DNA of 64,000 bases, from NCBI GenBank assembly GCA_035578905.1, contig JAQJVL010000685.1:1-64000 (forward strand). The letters are read 5' to 3'. The notes under the pieces are model-generated. The model did no database searches. It had not been told where the DNA came from and saw only the letters and a program-made list of their open reading frames with translations. Each line of letters starts with the position of its first letter. Positions within the stretch are counted from its first letter, which is position 1. The DNA is from Stictocephala bisonia. Lineage: Eukaryota > Arthropoda > Insecta > Hemiptera > Membracidae. Of this stretch, positions 1 to 13,000 are shown piece after piece. The position numbers and the translations under genes were made by a program.

Positions 1-1312
1 TAATACATTTTTACCTGTAATTAGAAATGAACTAGAAAACAACTTAAATAATTCTAAACCTTGTTTTAAAATTTTAACTACTTATCCATCAATGTTATTT
101 AATATTTACAAATTGTATATTTCTTAACGTATTATGATCTGAAGATGCCGTAACTGGCGAAAATGCATTAATCAAAAATTAAAAACTGTGGAATAACTAA
201 AAATGTTAAATTTAAATCCATCAAAATTCCACCAAGTACCAAATAAAGAAAAGGTCAAAACAATAAAAATCTTAATTTTTGTTAAAACTATGATATGTGA
301 TTCTTTAAAAATACAACTTTTGAATAGTCTAATGGCCACGGCAACTAAAGGACCCACAGGTTATCGTGGAATTTGAACCACTTAGTATTGATCTGATTTT
401 CAGCCAATTGATAAGCTTGATTCTCAGTTTCTCCTCTGGACATCATTTAAACACAGGATGATCATCCCACATAAACACCCCAGATTTGTCTTGTAGTGTT
501 CATGCCAATAGCAACTATTGAGCAGGCGCTATGAGAGTATGAAGATGACTCAGAACAGGACATACTGCCTACAATTTCTACAACACTATAATCCGGCCTC
601 ATACTACCGAGACGAGCGCCGAACTGAGCACTGATTGACAGCTCATCCGCTTTGTTAAAGAGTTACAGGGCAATTTTGTCACATCTTTATCACCCCAAGC
701 CGAGCGGCAAACCGAGCATCGCCTCGTAACATTTTGGCCGAACCACAACTCTGGTTAAGTACATCGACTACAGATCATGTGCTTTAATTCAATTTCAAGT
801 TCTGTGTTGTTGTATTGTATTTTGTATAGATGTTCTACAGTTTCACAATTTCTACATGGCTAGATCACACAAAATAACAGCTGAATGCATTTATCTTCAT
901 TTAGCAACAATTATGAAAAGGAAAGGAATGAGAAATGTTGTTGGCAAGAAAAATATCTCCAATGAAAAATAGTGGTACAGTATTACGCTGACTCTGAAGT
1001 TTCAGTATGTAAGCGGTATATATAATAATTTTACCGCACGTCACCAAAAGATATCTAAATCCCACAAGAGAGTGCCTTTTGTAACCCTCAATAAGTACTA
1101 TGTATCTTCTTCACTCCACTCTATTGATGAACTTATTACAATTACTTTAAGCCAATTAAAATTTCACTTAACTTATTGAAACTAATAACAAATTGACTAA
1201 TAAACAACACATACACTAAATCATAAGTGCTAGATGTAGCTTGATGCTCAAAAATCTTTTATTTTTAGGGAAGGTAATTACGGTACGATATTACAAACCT
1301 GCTACACAATAT
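1..1312. other. Non-coding start of window, repeat-bearing
   Basis: No convincing exon was found. The stretch is AT-rich apart from a GC-richer block at about 560-760. That block and the 335-560 part form a minus-strand copy of a dispersed repeat listed separately. If the paxillin gene extends upstream, as its exon structure implies, this is probably paxillin intron, but nothing here proves it. The 780-1312 part shows no recognisable element. Confidence 0.5.
335..740 (-). repeat. Dispersed SINE-like repeat, copy 1
   Basis: The reverse complement aligns with 27840-28090. Shared blocks include a GCTCARTRGTTGCTATYGGC stretch, a TYTGGGGTGT stretch, AGCTGAAAATCAG, and a TTAGTTGCC-type end. Its AACAGGAC...CCTACA block is also shared with the copy at 32050-32245. 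Three copies in two orientations, with diverged sequence and no coding capacity, indicate an old interspersed repeat. A tRNA-derived SINE is inferred from the head of the 27.7-kb copy. The 5' limit (plus-strand side near 740) is approximate. Confidence 0.6.
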
Positions 1313-1420
1313 GTAGCCGAGCGCTGAGTCATAACATTCCTTTGATGCATCGGGGAAAAACCGACAACTGATGGTTCGAGGCTCTGCTCGCCACAACGCT
1401 CAGTTCGGTGCTCGGATCCA
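1313..1420 (+). repeat. tRNA-like repeat head (A and B box)
   Basis: TAGCCGAGCGCTG (from about 1316) resembles a pol III A box. About 60 bp later GGTTCGAGGCTC (about 1374) resembles a B box. The following GCTCAGTTCGGTGCTCGG segment recurs in the reverse complement of about 608-626, inside copy 1 of the dispersed repeat. This looks like the 5' part of a SINE, not a functional tRNA gene: no acceptor stem or cloverleaf could be drawn. Confidence 0.45.
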
Positions 1421-1809
1421 CTACACACTACCGTAACCTGTCAAAATCTATTACAGTTCGGCGTTTGTCTCGGAAGTGTGTGGCAGGCTTTACCCCCATT
1501 TATAATTTGGATTACAGCACTACGCCACTAGTTCAGTCAAGACAAACTTCTGTAAAATGCCTTTTATACAGCAGAAAACGTATTGCAACATCTTCGTACC
1601 ACACTTACCATCTTCTGCCGCTTCCTGAGCTCAAAAATGAACCTGTAATTTTCCTTTTATTTCCAAAATAGTTCTTTGGGCTGATAATTTTAGTTATAAG
1701 GATTTTATTGAACTCTAATGGTTTCTCTACAAATTAACTGGTTACACATAAAAGATTAAAACTGTTTTAGACTTGTAAAGTGTAGTCATGACTTTGGTTT
1801 AATTGACCG

Positions 1810-1810
<1 letters not shown>

Positions 1811-1872
<62 letters not shown>
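1811..1872. repeat. (TA)n microsatellite
   Basis: About 30 uninterrupted TA dinucleotides. It is one of four such tracts in the window (also 2771-2822, 3497-3538 and 39907-39970). Confidence 0.95.
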
Positions 1873-1874
<2 letters not shown>

Positions 1875-1924
1875 ATCATATACATGAAGTAATATTGCCA
1901 CTATTATTTAATTTATTTATTATA

Positions 1925-2617
1925 CAGTGAAAACCCAATTGTCCTTCAACCTATTTTCCGCCAGGTTCTGTTATCCGTCAGTGTCTGGGTTCATCGTGCC
2001 ACGGTATAATAGTTGTCATATGACTCATCCGTCTGGAAGTTCCCCCTCCAGCCATCTAGCTCACTTCGGTTATTTTATGGCAGTTGTTACTGGTTACTGG
2101 TCTCAGTAACTGTTATTGTCTTTGATTGTCCTATTATTGTGTTATGAGAGAGAGTGTCATTGTGTTCTGTTTTAAATAAACTGTGTTCAACACCACTGTA
2201 CGTACATATTGAACAAACTACAAGTACAGACTCTATATACATCATTGTTATCATATCCATCTACTGTACTGTTTGTACTGATCTTTTACTTTACAGATTT
2301 TGTCATTATTGTGTTGTATAGTTTATTTTATTATTGTTTTAAATGTCTAAAAAACGGAAGCATGTTCTTTTAGAACGTTCTGAAAATTAGAAGTAATAAA
2401 ACGATTACGTATGTATTAATATGTTTTTTTCTAACCTTTTCATTTGCATTTAGATAATCAATATGTACTATACAGCATTTAAATTTAACGAGCGTAAGTA
2501 CTAATAATAAGTTTCTAGCTATATAAGTGTGAGTGGGTAAATTCTCTATAATCTGTCTATTCTCCAATCCGTCACAGCTGCGGTTCCGACCACTGACGGA
2601 AAATAGAGTTTCTACTG
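1925..2617. mobile_element. Non-autonomous pogo/Tigger-like TIR element (693 bp)
   Basis: The left end reads TA-CAGTGAAAACCCAATT and the right end, reverse-complemented, reads TA-CAGTAGAAACTCTATTTT. Both ends then share TTTTCCGYCAG and further ATCCGTCA-type pieces. Flanking TA dinucleotides fit a TA target duplication. TIRs beginning CAGTRRAA with a TA duplication are typical of the pogo/Tigger branch of Tc1/mariner. No transposase remnant is visible inside, so it would be a MITE-like derivative. Family assignment is inferred from the TIR only. Confidence 0.55.
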
Positions 2618-2763
2618 TATAGATGAAGTAAAAACTTCCTCAGGAGGTTAGCGTTGCTCCGAGTTCAAAAGTGTTTTTGGTAGCCATACATCATAGTCTT
2701 TAGCCGTACCTTTCAGCCTACAATGGCTCTAGAAAGCAGTGGAGTAGTCAGTCAAAAACAACA

Positions 2764-2770
<7 letters not shown>

Positions 2771-2822
<52 letters not shown>
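2771..2822. repeat. (TA)n microsatellite
   Basis: A pure AT dinucleotide tract of about 26 units. It creates an artificial run of Tyr/Ile codons and should not be read as coding. Confidence 0.95.
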
Positions 2823-2824
<2 letters not shown>

Positions 2825-3238
2825 ATAATAGTGTGTTGTAGATATGAACTTTATATATTTTTAAAACATAAGATGTCCAGTTTTACTGAAAAAATAGTTA
2901 AATTATACATTTTAGTATAGGCAAATATTTAGCAAGAATCTAGATAAAGATTTAGAAGCTTTGTGTAGTGTATTGTTTTTGAAGGATTTGTGTTTTGTTT
3001 TATCGGTCTTAGAAAATAAATAGTATTTTATTTACCTGTACTGAAAAAGGTTATAAGTTCCGTAAAGAGTTATCTGTTCAAGAATAGGTGGGAAAGCCCG
3101 TCAAGAGAATCGTATACCCAGATTGAGATGCAAGAGTCGTCAAGTTGAATGAATGAAAAGTAGAAACAAATATTACATGGATTCAGGGTTTGAAAGGTAA
3201 ATTTTGTTGACATGAATTGTTTTCATATCCGCAGGTTG

Positions 3239-3357
3239 GAGATCGGCCAAGAATTGTGTGTAGAGTGGGTGGTAGATTCATTCAGTACAATTGGTGGGGG
3301 TGTTGCCAAGAAATATGTGTAGAATGGGTGGGATGTTCATTCAGTATATGTGGTGAG
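3239..3357. repeat. 59-bp tandem duplication
   Basis: Two imperfect copies with a 59-bp period. CCAAGAATTGTGTGTAGAGTGG (from 3247) recurs as CCAAGAAATATGTGTAGAATGG (from 3306), and each is followed by a TTCATTCAGTA block. No function is apparent. Confidence 0.7.
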
Positions 3358-3492
3358 AATGTGTTGTTCATTGTTTACAGTATATCTAAAGGATTGGATA
3401 GAGTTGTCTTAACTTTATTACTAAAACATTTTTATTTTAACTACTCATCCCTTTCCAAGTAATTACAAAAAAAATTTTATTAAATCATTAAG

Positions 3493-3496
<4 letters not shown>

Positions 3497-3553
<57 letters not shown>

Positions 3554-3554
3554 A
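3497..3554. repeat. Compound (TA)n(CA)n microsatellite
   Basis: A TA dinucleotide tract of about 42 bp runs directly into about 16 bp of CA repeats. Confidence 0.95.
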
Positions 3555-6500
3555 CAGTATAACGGTTTAGTAATTGTTTTTTTTTTTTTTCCAAAAGAAC
3601 TGTTTAGTAGTGTCTACTTATGGACATGCTGTTTGTTAGCAGCAGACTTAATATTATCAATGGCAGGTTTTTCATTGCATGATATTTTTCGTCAAACGAT
3701 TACCCTATCCATAATTCTCAATAAACCATAGGCTTTATGATATGTCTCGTCAAATTCTTCATAAAAGCTAAATTGACATCTCTGTCCTCTAAAGTATATA
3801 AATTATATTATTAACTTTCATATGTTAAGTTAAATTTCATGTAATTTATATAGGATTGGTTTAAAATGGTATCAAATGTTAGTTAATGTTAATTCATTGT
3901 ATATTACTTCACCAAATTCATTTAATACCATTTTTTAGCTCTCTAGATAGATAAATTTGTTGATAACTTTCTGTGGTAAATCAAAGACTCCCATTTGGTT
4001 CATTGTTGTTTTGTTCTAGTGATTCTAATAATAAACGCTGTCTACCAGTCATGTTATTTCTGTACTTTGGTGTTCATTGTTTACATCACTTGACCTGATC
4101 TACTGGTTCTTTTTACTGTTGACTAAACACTGTCCCAGTTTCAATAAATATCATTTAACATTTGTTAAATACTCAAACAACTGCATGAATAAGAGATAGG
4201 GGAATAAGATTTATTATATTACGTTTATTAGATAGGAAATCCATTATTATTAATTGTCATTTCAAACTGTTTTGAGATTCTTAAATATTGTATTATATTT
4301 ATAGCACTCAAACCTAAGTTCTTGAATTCTTTACTTAGAGTACAAAATATTCAGATTTTATAAGATATTGAATAGAATTAGAGAATTGAAATAATTAGAG
4401 AAAATGCAATGTTTTGGTTTTGAAAGATTTTTTCACTACACCAAATTAGTCAGATAACCCAAGATCTGAAAGGAAGTGAATTAGAAAGTAAAATAAAGTA
4501 TTTTTCAAAACTCTTCCAGTGCCAGTTTATGGCTGAAGGAATATGAATACAATTTCCTTGCCACGTTTATAAAGCTGTTTCTATAAAATGGTCAGTGGAT
4601 TAGGAGGAAACAGTACAATTTGACATTTTGGTTTGTTACTAGGCTCTCTGTAGATATCATCTGTACAGCATTTTGTCTGGAACCTTACAAAGAATATTAA
4701 GTTTTCATCAATATTTGTCTACATTTTTCTTCTAATAAACCTTGAGCACTAAGCTTTTTAAACCAAATCTAATTTTAGCTCATACATACCTGCTTGTATG
4801 TATGCAGGTATGTATGAGTGCCCTTGTGGTTTTTCTAGTAAGAAAAAAATTGTATAGTTTTGATATTTTTCAGTTATTTATCCATTCTTCAACAATCTGA
4901 ATGGATAATAAATAACCTTCTTACAGATATTTCTTTGGAATTTGGAGACCTCATAAAAATAAAACTATTTTACTAAATATTGAATGTTATTTACAGTAAA
5001 TTAATTTGAACAATTTTTATTATATATTCATCATGGAACTGGATTATATGATGAGAATGAAATATCAATGTATACTTTGTGTTTGAACCCTAGAACCGGT
5101 GAGCCGTTTTGTCTTAACAGCTAAGCTCTAAATGGCAAATTCGCAAGGATTTTTCTAAAATATTCTAAAAAATACATAATGACACAATATACAATTATAC
5201 ACAATTATGTTCAGTAAAATATAAGGAATAATAATATGTAAAAACCAAACTTACAAACAAATTCTATGTTGCCCTTTTTGTCCAAAACAAAAAAAAAGTT
5301 TTTCACAATCACTAAAAGACTGTCAGTTCAGCTGGGACAGAATATTAGTAGTTTTCAAAACTGCCAACATACATTTTTGAGGAACGAAAATAACTTGACT
5401 ATGAATGATTATTACTCTATGGTTTTCGTTGAACAAAAAGATATATTATAATACGCATAAATGTGCACGGTGCCGGCATAATAATAAAATTAAAAATGCT
5501 TGACATAATGCGTCTCGAGACGCTAGCAGTTCTAGGGGTAAGAGAAAACATACCATTATTGAACCAATTAGTAGCAGGCATTTGGATGCTGGCTTGTAAT
5601 CCAAGGCAGGGCTTTATTTATGTCTATTGGTGAACCACATTTTATGTATAGTATGTATGTATAATACAAAATACAAAAAAATACTCTTCCTTGATAGTTA
5701 ATTTATTGTTAAATATATTATGTTTCCACTTGTTGGAATGGAAATCTGCTTTCAGCTTTAAGTAGCTGATGACGCATGTGTTGTTGGTCTTGTTTACAGT
5801 ATGTGTCTATTAACTGTATTGCAATAATATTTAGTCTTTCAAGCAGTAACTGTTGTTTGCCATTATGCTTGAATGAAATTCTTCAGAAAAGGCATTATAA
5901 GTACTTTTGATCAAATATTTGTCAATAAACTGTTCCATTTACACTGTTTGTTTACAAACATGCAATCTATTAAGAATGTATTTGTCAGGAAACAGACACC
6001 TTTTACCAAAAGATATTCAGTACTGTAATAATGTTCTGAATGAAGCAATAATTCAATATTGTATTAAAATATTTTTTATGTTTAAAATTGAGGGCAGGGT
6101 TGATTGTAATTCTGCCAGTGGAACCATGTCTCCTTTCTTGGGTTGACTGAAAATAGCCAACAGGGAGGGGAATACTGGAGGGGGTCTATTTCTGTCTGGG
6201 TAGGGGGTGTGGGCGTTTACCGACAAGAACCTAGCTCCAACAGCTCGCATCTCACTACTCAACCAGCTACACCTTTGACCCACACGTAATGTCTTCTTAC
6301 ACTAACACTGCTTACCTACGACTTCTGCTTACATGTATTGATGCTTTATATTTTTTATTTAGTGTATAATTTGTTATTAGATATTATTTTTGTTTTCTTT
6401 GTCAAGCTAGATGGATTAATAATAACTTATTGCAAGAGCTTACTTTTATTCTTGACATACTTTGAATCAGTTATTTTGCTGTATTAATTATAATTATTGC

Positions 6501-6693
6501 CAAAAACAATATTCATTAATTGCTTTTTATTTAGTTCTCTTTAACAGCTTTTAGTTTATTGTTGTATAGTTCTTAAACCTAAAAATAACAATCTGTAGCA
6601 TTTATTTAGTGTCTTAGTTGTATTTTTTCTTAAAAGTTGTCACTTCCAATAATTTAAATAAAATTTAAGATTACTTTTGTATTTTGTTTTCAG
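3555..6693. other. Non-coding stretch before the first paxillin exon seen
   Basis: No exon was recognised. The stretch contains a 15-bp-stem hairpin at 4779-4818 (arms CTCATACATACCTGC and its complement) and a GC-richer patch at about 6080-6290 of unknown nature. The last bases before 6694 (TTTTGTATTTTGTTTTCAG) are a good polypyrimidine tract and splice acceptor. Probably a paxillin intron. Confidence 0.5.
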
Positions 6694-7074
6694 GTGACAC
6701 AGCCGGCTGCCAACTACACGCAGACTACCACCAGCCGTGTGACTGAGTCGACTTACGCCAAGCCCTCCCGCAGCAAGCAGAAGCAAGCAGCGCAGTTAGA
6801 TTGTATGCTAGGTAGCCTTCAGGCAGACATGAGCAGACAAGGAGTAAACACCACGCAGAAGGGCTGCTGCAGTGCCTGTGACAAACCCATCGTCGGACAA
6901 GTGATCACCGCACTTGGCAAAACCTGGCACCCGGAGCACTTCACCTGCACCCACTGCAACCAGGAGCTAGGCACACGCAACTTCTTTGAGCGTGATGGCC
7001 ATCCGTACTGTGAGCCTGACTACCACAACCTCTTCTCACCGCGATGTGCTTATTGCAATGGCCCCATTCTTGAT
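6694..7074 (+). CDS. Pax: Paxillin exon: LD5, LIM1, start of LIM2
   Basis: The acceptor TTTTCAG ends at 6693 and the donor GTAAGA starts at 7075. The exon is 127 complete codons (phase 0 at both ends). A Ser/Thr-rich linker (residues 1-34) leads to LD5 and then LIM1 with [14 protein letters not shown] and CEPDYH zinc ligands. The last codons ([10 protein letters not shown]) open LIM2. The exon begins GTG in frame with upstream coding, so this is not a translation start. Confidence 0.93.
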
Positions 7075-10000
7075 GTAAGAGTGACTCTGTGGTGTCCATA
7101 ATGTGTCTTTGTTCAGTGATAAAATTGGAAGAACTGAAGTTACTTTGTGTAGATAAACAAAATTTAATCTGTTTTCTAAATCTGTTTTGTACAACACTAT
7201 CTTGTCAGAAATAATTTTTTTTTTTTTATCTGAGTTTTAACAAGTAGTTTTAAATAATGTTGACTGTACCAGTTATAAAATATTTACATAGATATAAGTT
7301 CATTTTTACTTCAAAATAAATTTAAGTACAGGTAAAACAATCAATAATTCAGAATCAAACATTTAGAGAGAACATTTTATCTTTCATTTTTATTTCAATG
7401 TCATATTTAAAATATTTCAGTTAAGAACATATAAATCATTCATTACTTTAAAAACTCTTAAAATATAATAGTAAACTATTTCTAAAAATTGTACCTTTAT
7501 TTATTTAAAACAGATTAAAAATAAATAACTGTAGTTCACAATGAAAGCAAAATATTGAATGGTAATTGTTTAGATGGATGTATGTTATAGAAATGTGTAA
7601 CTGCGCTAGAGAAGACCTGGCACACAGAACATTTTTTCTGTGCTCAATGCGGTAAGCAGTTTGGAGAAGAAGGGTTCCATGAACGTGACGGTAAACCATA
7701 CTGCCGGGAAGATTACTTCGACATGTTTGCACCCAAGTGCGGAGGCTGCAACCGCCCCATTATGGAGAACTATGTGTCGGCCCTCAGCTCACAGTGGCAT
7801 GCTGATTGCTTCGTATGCAGGGTTAGTAATATTCTCTCATGATTATTTCCAATTTTGCTATTTTTATCCATTTGTTAACTGATACACTTAATAAAACAAA
7901 AACAAACAGATTTTTTTTTCAAATTATAAATGGTCATGAACTCTAAAACATATTTACTTATGATTTATTTTTTACTTGCACAATAATTATTCATATACAT
8001 TTAAAATTTAAATAATTTATTGGATAACGTTTTTATTCTACCGAAATTAATATCAGCCATTGTATAAAATAATGACCAGTAATACAAATGTTGTTAAATT
8101 TTTAAAACATATATATTTTCATAATTATTATTACATAGTCGATACGTTAAAATTGTGGGATATCTTAAATATAAGGAATGTGAGAATAATTGATTGGTTT
8201 TGTTGCATAACTTATCTCCAAGGTATATTATGTGCTTTTAGTTAGCAAATATTTTAACATGTAGCACAACTTCAATCACAACTACATTACACACCAATAC
8301 ATAATTTCACAAGTAGTACTTAAACATCATAAAAATGCCTATTATTAATCATTTTACCTATTTAATTCTAACACACATTAGATTTCAAAGTATATAGCAA
8401 ATGTGTAATGCTTTCCGGCTTCTTGTGTGATTTCTAACCCAAGAGTGGCCCGCATTAGTGTCAGACTCAGTGTCTTATCCACATATAATTCTCAGGACTG
8501 TAAGAAGCCTGTGACTGGAAAGAGTTTCTACGCCATGGAAGGCAAGCCTGTTTGCCCCAAGTGTGTTGGGGTTGAAGAAGAAGAAGAAGACTGAATATGT
8601 GTATTGTATTTGTTATTGTACTACAATCAATCCAAGATGCCAACCCAGTTGCTTTGTCCTCCAACATTTATTGTTACATATTTCTATTATTTGTATTATT
8701 GTTTATAGAAAAAATAAATATTTTTACTGTTTGAGTAAATATTCTTGTCTAAGTTTTTTTTATCTAAGACTACATAATGTTTCAAATATATAACATTTAG
8801 AACTGAATATGTAAAAAAAATAACAATAAAAAGGCCAACTGAAACAACTGTCTAGTCAATGTTTATTTTTTATAAATATAACTGTTTTTTTATTATTATT
8901 ATTATTTCTAGTCTATATCATTTATTTACAAGCAATGAAATAATAATGTATACAAACAAACTGGTATAATTTCCCGCCTACTTCAAAAAAACTTCATCAA
9001 TTTAGTTAGTTAACAAATTCAAGCTGCCTATCAAGATTTTCTATTAAAATTACTTGTAGGCAGGGAAGTTAAAACGTGTTTATAAAAATCATATCATAAA
9101 ATTAACTTAAAACAAATAAAAATATAAGTAAATCGTATATTTTAAATCTTAGAATTAGTAGTATACTATTTCTTCTCAGATAGGCTTAATTAAATAATAA
9201 AACAATTAAACTTTATATATATGATAGTTAAATTATATGTATATTTATTTATTTACGTTAAATAAATAATTGGCTTTGCTCAATGCAGGCCAGTTTTGTC
9301 CTTACATAGAAATTTTGTACAGTTACATTCAGTATTTATTTACTTATTAACTGAATATTCAAATGCCATGTGCTACATTAATTAATAAAACTTTCTAAAT
9401 TAGTCAGCCTTGGTTTGTAATAAAAACTACACTTAGCCATCCAAACTCATTTGCACATATCTTGAAGATAAATAATATGGCATTAAATAAAATTAAATTA
9501 AGGAATAGTATTTTTTATATAATATAATAATCTTTTTCAACATTGTGCAATATTGTTCAATCCTACTTAAAAGCTTATCTAAAATATAATACATATAGTA
9601 CAAGTACAAACAGTGTTACATTCATATCATTAACAAAAATATATAATATTTCTGTTATGATACAAGACACTAGAAAAAACATATCTTGCTGTTGTTTACA
9701 TAGATTCATACTAATCCTGTTCCCCTTTCCAGTTACAATTCCTCTTTATGTTCTTCTGTCTTCCCGCAGTAGAATATTTTGTTTCCCACAATTTTTCTTC
9801 CATGGCCATTGGAACACTCATCTCATCACCGCTTCCTTCATTCCTTCTATCCATCCTGATATTGGGCGTCCTTTCGATTTCTTTCTATTCGCTAGTAACT
9901 CCATCATCATTACTTTTAGCAGTTTAGAGTCTTTCATCCTTTTTGAAAGACCAAAATATCCCATCTTTGCTTTTTCTATTTTTCTCTCATAATTACCTGT

Positions 10001-13000
10001 TTAATTCTTCTTTGTTCGATATTAGTATTTTGTATTCTATCTCTCTTTTTAGTGGCTTTTTGAAATGGCATCTCCTGTTCTAGTATCCTTGTCCATTTTT
10101 TTCCCATCATCATTCATTTTTCTATCTAATATGTTACTATGGGTACATAATCAAATTTGTTGCTTCTGTTGGCACATCTTTATTACATACAAAATGTTTT
10201 ATAGCTTGGTACAAAATTAATGTTCTCCTCTCTTCTTCCTCTTTGTTATTTCCCTGTCTATAATTGATGTCATTTACTTACCTAAAATATAATACATTCA
10301 TTTTACCAGCAAAACATAATCTTGTTGCTATTTACCTATTTAAAACTTAATTCATACAAGTTTCTTGCAAGAATACAATCTTGCCACTATTGTAAATGGC
10401 TATAGTTTTGTAAATTAAAACATTGGATTAATTGTAAAAGTATTGCCGATATTTTTCATATTAGTGAAATAATAAACGAGTTTAAATATTTCAGATCCTG
10501 AAGTTCTAAAGTACCTTTAAGTATTAAGTTACCTAGGAAAATTAATTTCTTGAAAGAAATAAAAGTTTCTGCTCTACGTTCTTGCGTTTTCCCCTCTTAA
10601 AGAGGCATTGAGAGAGGTTTTTAATTGATTTTCCAATAATACTAAAGATCCTAGTGAACATCTTCAAACTTTCTTTAATTCTTAAAGATAGGCATTACCT
10701 AAATAAATGACAGTTAAAACTTAATTTTTATTAAATTTTTGTAAATAATAATTCATTACGAATTAAATAAAATAAAACTAAAACAATTTGATATATATAT
10801 ATAGCAGCCAGTTATTAATTATACTACAGTGGTTTAGTTACGTGCATTCAAGTAATCCAATTCGTTGGTTGGTAACTAGTTTCAACTGCCTGATAATGAC
10901 TGCGCCAATTAGTGTCAAAACTAGTTACCAGCAATGGAATTGAATTATTTTAATGCACATAACTAAACCATTGTAGTATAATTAAAATAATTCCCTCAAT
11001 AAAATATTGGTCTGTTTTAAATTAATTCTAAATAATAAAATCCACTGATTGGATAACACTGGTAAAGATATTGTTAATTTGATACCAGTCACAATTATAT
11101 ATTTGCAGCTGACGATAACATAGAATATAATTGTATAATGTAACCTGAGAACTCAATAATCAAAGTTATGTATCTCAACGCCAGTTTGTCTGAGAACTCA
11201 AATAATGAAAGAACATATATATGGGCATTTAAGTAATAATTTAACAAATGTTTAAGCTCAAAGATTTGTGGGAAAATCCAACCAAGAGTTGCAGTAGACT
11301 TCCATTGTGAAAATTGAGTGAATCTATTACCAATGTAAAATGAGCCAAAGATCAGCTCATTCGAATAAATTGGACTGGCAAGCATTCAAATCGGTCAAGG
11401 TGAAAGGACAGCTGCTTCATTCATTTGATGTCGAAGTTTAAATAGACTTACTCCGCTGAAAAATATCTTTGCTGTGAAAATGTTGAGTGAAAGGACATTG
11501 TAAACATTTATTAAGATATTTATACTTCTGGGGAAAAATATGATGTCACAAGTAATCTATTTTGATAAAAAAGATCAACTGCTCTGTTTTTGGTCTTAAA
11601 TTATATATACAGTACATATAAATTACTAACAAAGAATTTATCTTGATATTTGGATACAGAAAGTTGGGACAGAAATGCTTGCTAGATAGTCTTACCTATA
11701 GAGGGCTTAGCTGATCTGGTGTGCTTGTATTTTTTACTGCTTTCCTCATATGTACACTTAAGATTAGCAATTGAAAAAATATCCATACCATTGAGGTAAA
11801 AAGTCTCTATAAGAAATTTTGTTATTAAACTCGGGCAAACACCACCTGTAACCTGAAACAGATAAAAACAATCAATCACACATCAACGTGGAAAGAAATT
11901 TACTTGTGATATATTTATTTTCTTTAAAAGTGTTTAACAAATTCACTGAACCATTTAAACTAAACTGAACCATCTGTTTTCATTAGTTGTTTTGCTACAA
12001 GACTTTTTTTGTTTGGACAGAAAAGAATAAAAAATGTTTACAATTATTGCCAAAACTTGTTAGGAATTTAATTATTTTTTAGGTTTTGGGTTAGGTTTAG
12101 TAAAACATATAATTCTTATTTTTTGTTGTTATCATTCTTCAAGCTCGTTTCCTACTGTATATATAATTTAATGTTATAAGATGTAACAAACACTCCAGTA
12201 AATAATTTTTTTATTTCAGTAGGCCTTTCGGTAACAAAGTTACCATCTTCAGACAACCAAACTAAATTAATTTTATTTAGTTTAGTTTGGCTGTCTGAAG
12301 ATGGTAATTTTGTTACCGAAAGGCCTAACGAAATTAAAAAATTATTTACTGGAGTGTTTGTTACATCTTATAACATTAAATTTAGTTATTATGTTTTAAA
12401 GTTTTAATTTAAATGTATTTTTTTAGTTTTAGTGTCTGTAAAATAAATGACATACCATTTAATGTGATTTTTTTATAAAATAAAATAATTAGTAGTCTTG
12501 CCTAGACTATGCTCTAGGAGCACACTCCTAGATATGCTCTAGGAGCACACTCCTAGATATGCTCTAGGAGCACACTCCTAGATATGCTCTAGGAGCACAC
12601 TCCTAGATATGCTCGTTTCAAAAAATCATTCATCTTTTCCCCACACACATACAAGTATGAGACTAAAGCTAGAGATTAATTATAAAAAGTCATTTCAATT
12701 ATATTTATTTAATTTTTGAATAGTATAATTTCAATACTAACTCTAAAACTTTTCACAAATCGGTTTACAAAAAATAAAAATACCTATTGTAAATTTATTT
12801 TTGCACTGTGATAATAAAAATTAAGTTAAAGTTAAAACTCAAAGGGCTACAAACAGTAATTCAAAGAAGTTACATTTTTAGTAGTACAACTATTTCTGAA
12901 TAAATTGACACTAAATTTGATGTATTTAAATGTAATTATCGTGTATGGAAAAAATAATTGCACACCATAGTGGATGATCTATTGAAACAAATCATTCAAA

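Noticed and set aside
1313..1400. Functional tRNA gene
   Set aside because: A- and B-box-like motifs are present, but no cloverleaf, anticodon arm or acceptor stem could be drawn; better explained as a SINE head.
2723..2920. Open frame with a long Tyr/Ile run
   Set aside because: It is a read-through of the (TA)n microsatellite; no conserved coding on either side.
6053..6283. Minus-strand 76-codon frame in the GC-richer patch before paxillin
   Set aside because: No recognised motif, splice sites or family similarity; composition alone is not enough.
9543..9992. 149-codon open frame on the + strand
   Set aside because: The opposite strand carries LINE C-terminal coding; the + frame is its antisense and starts in AT-rich noncoding DNA.
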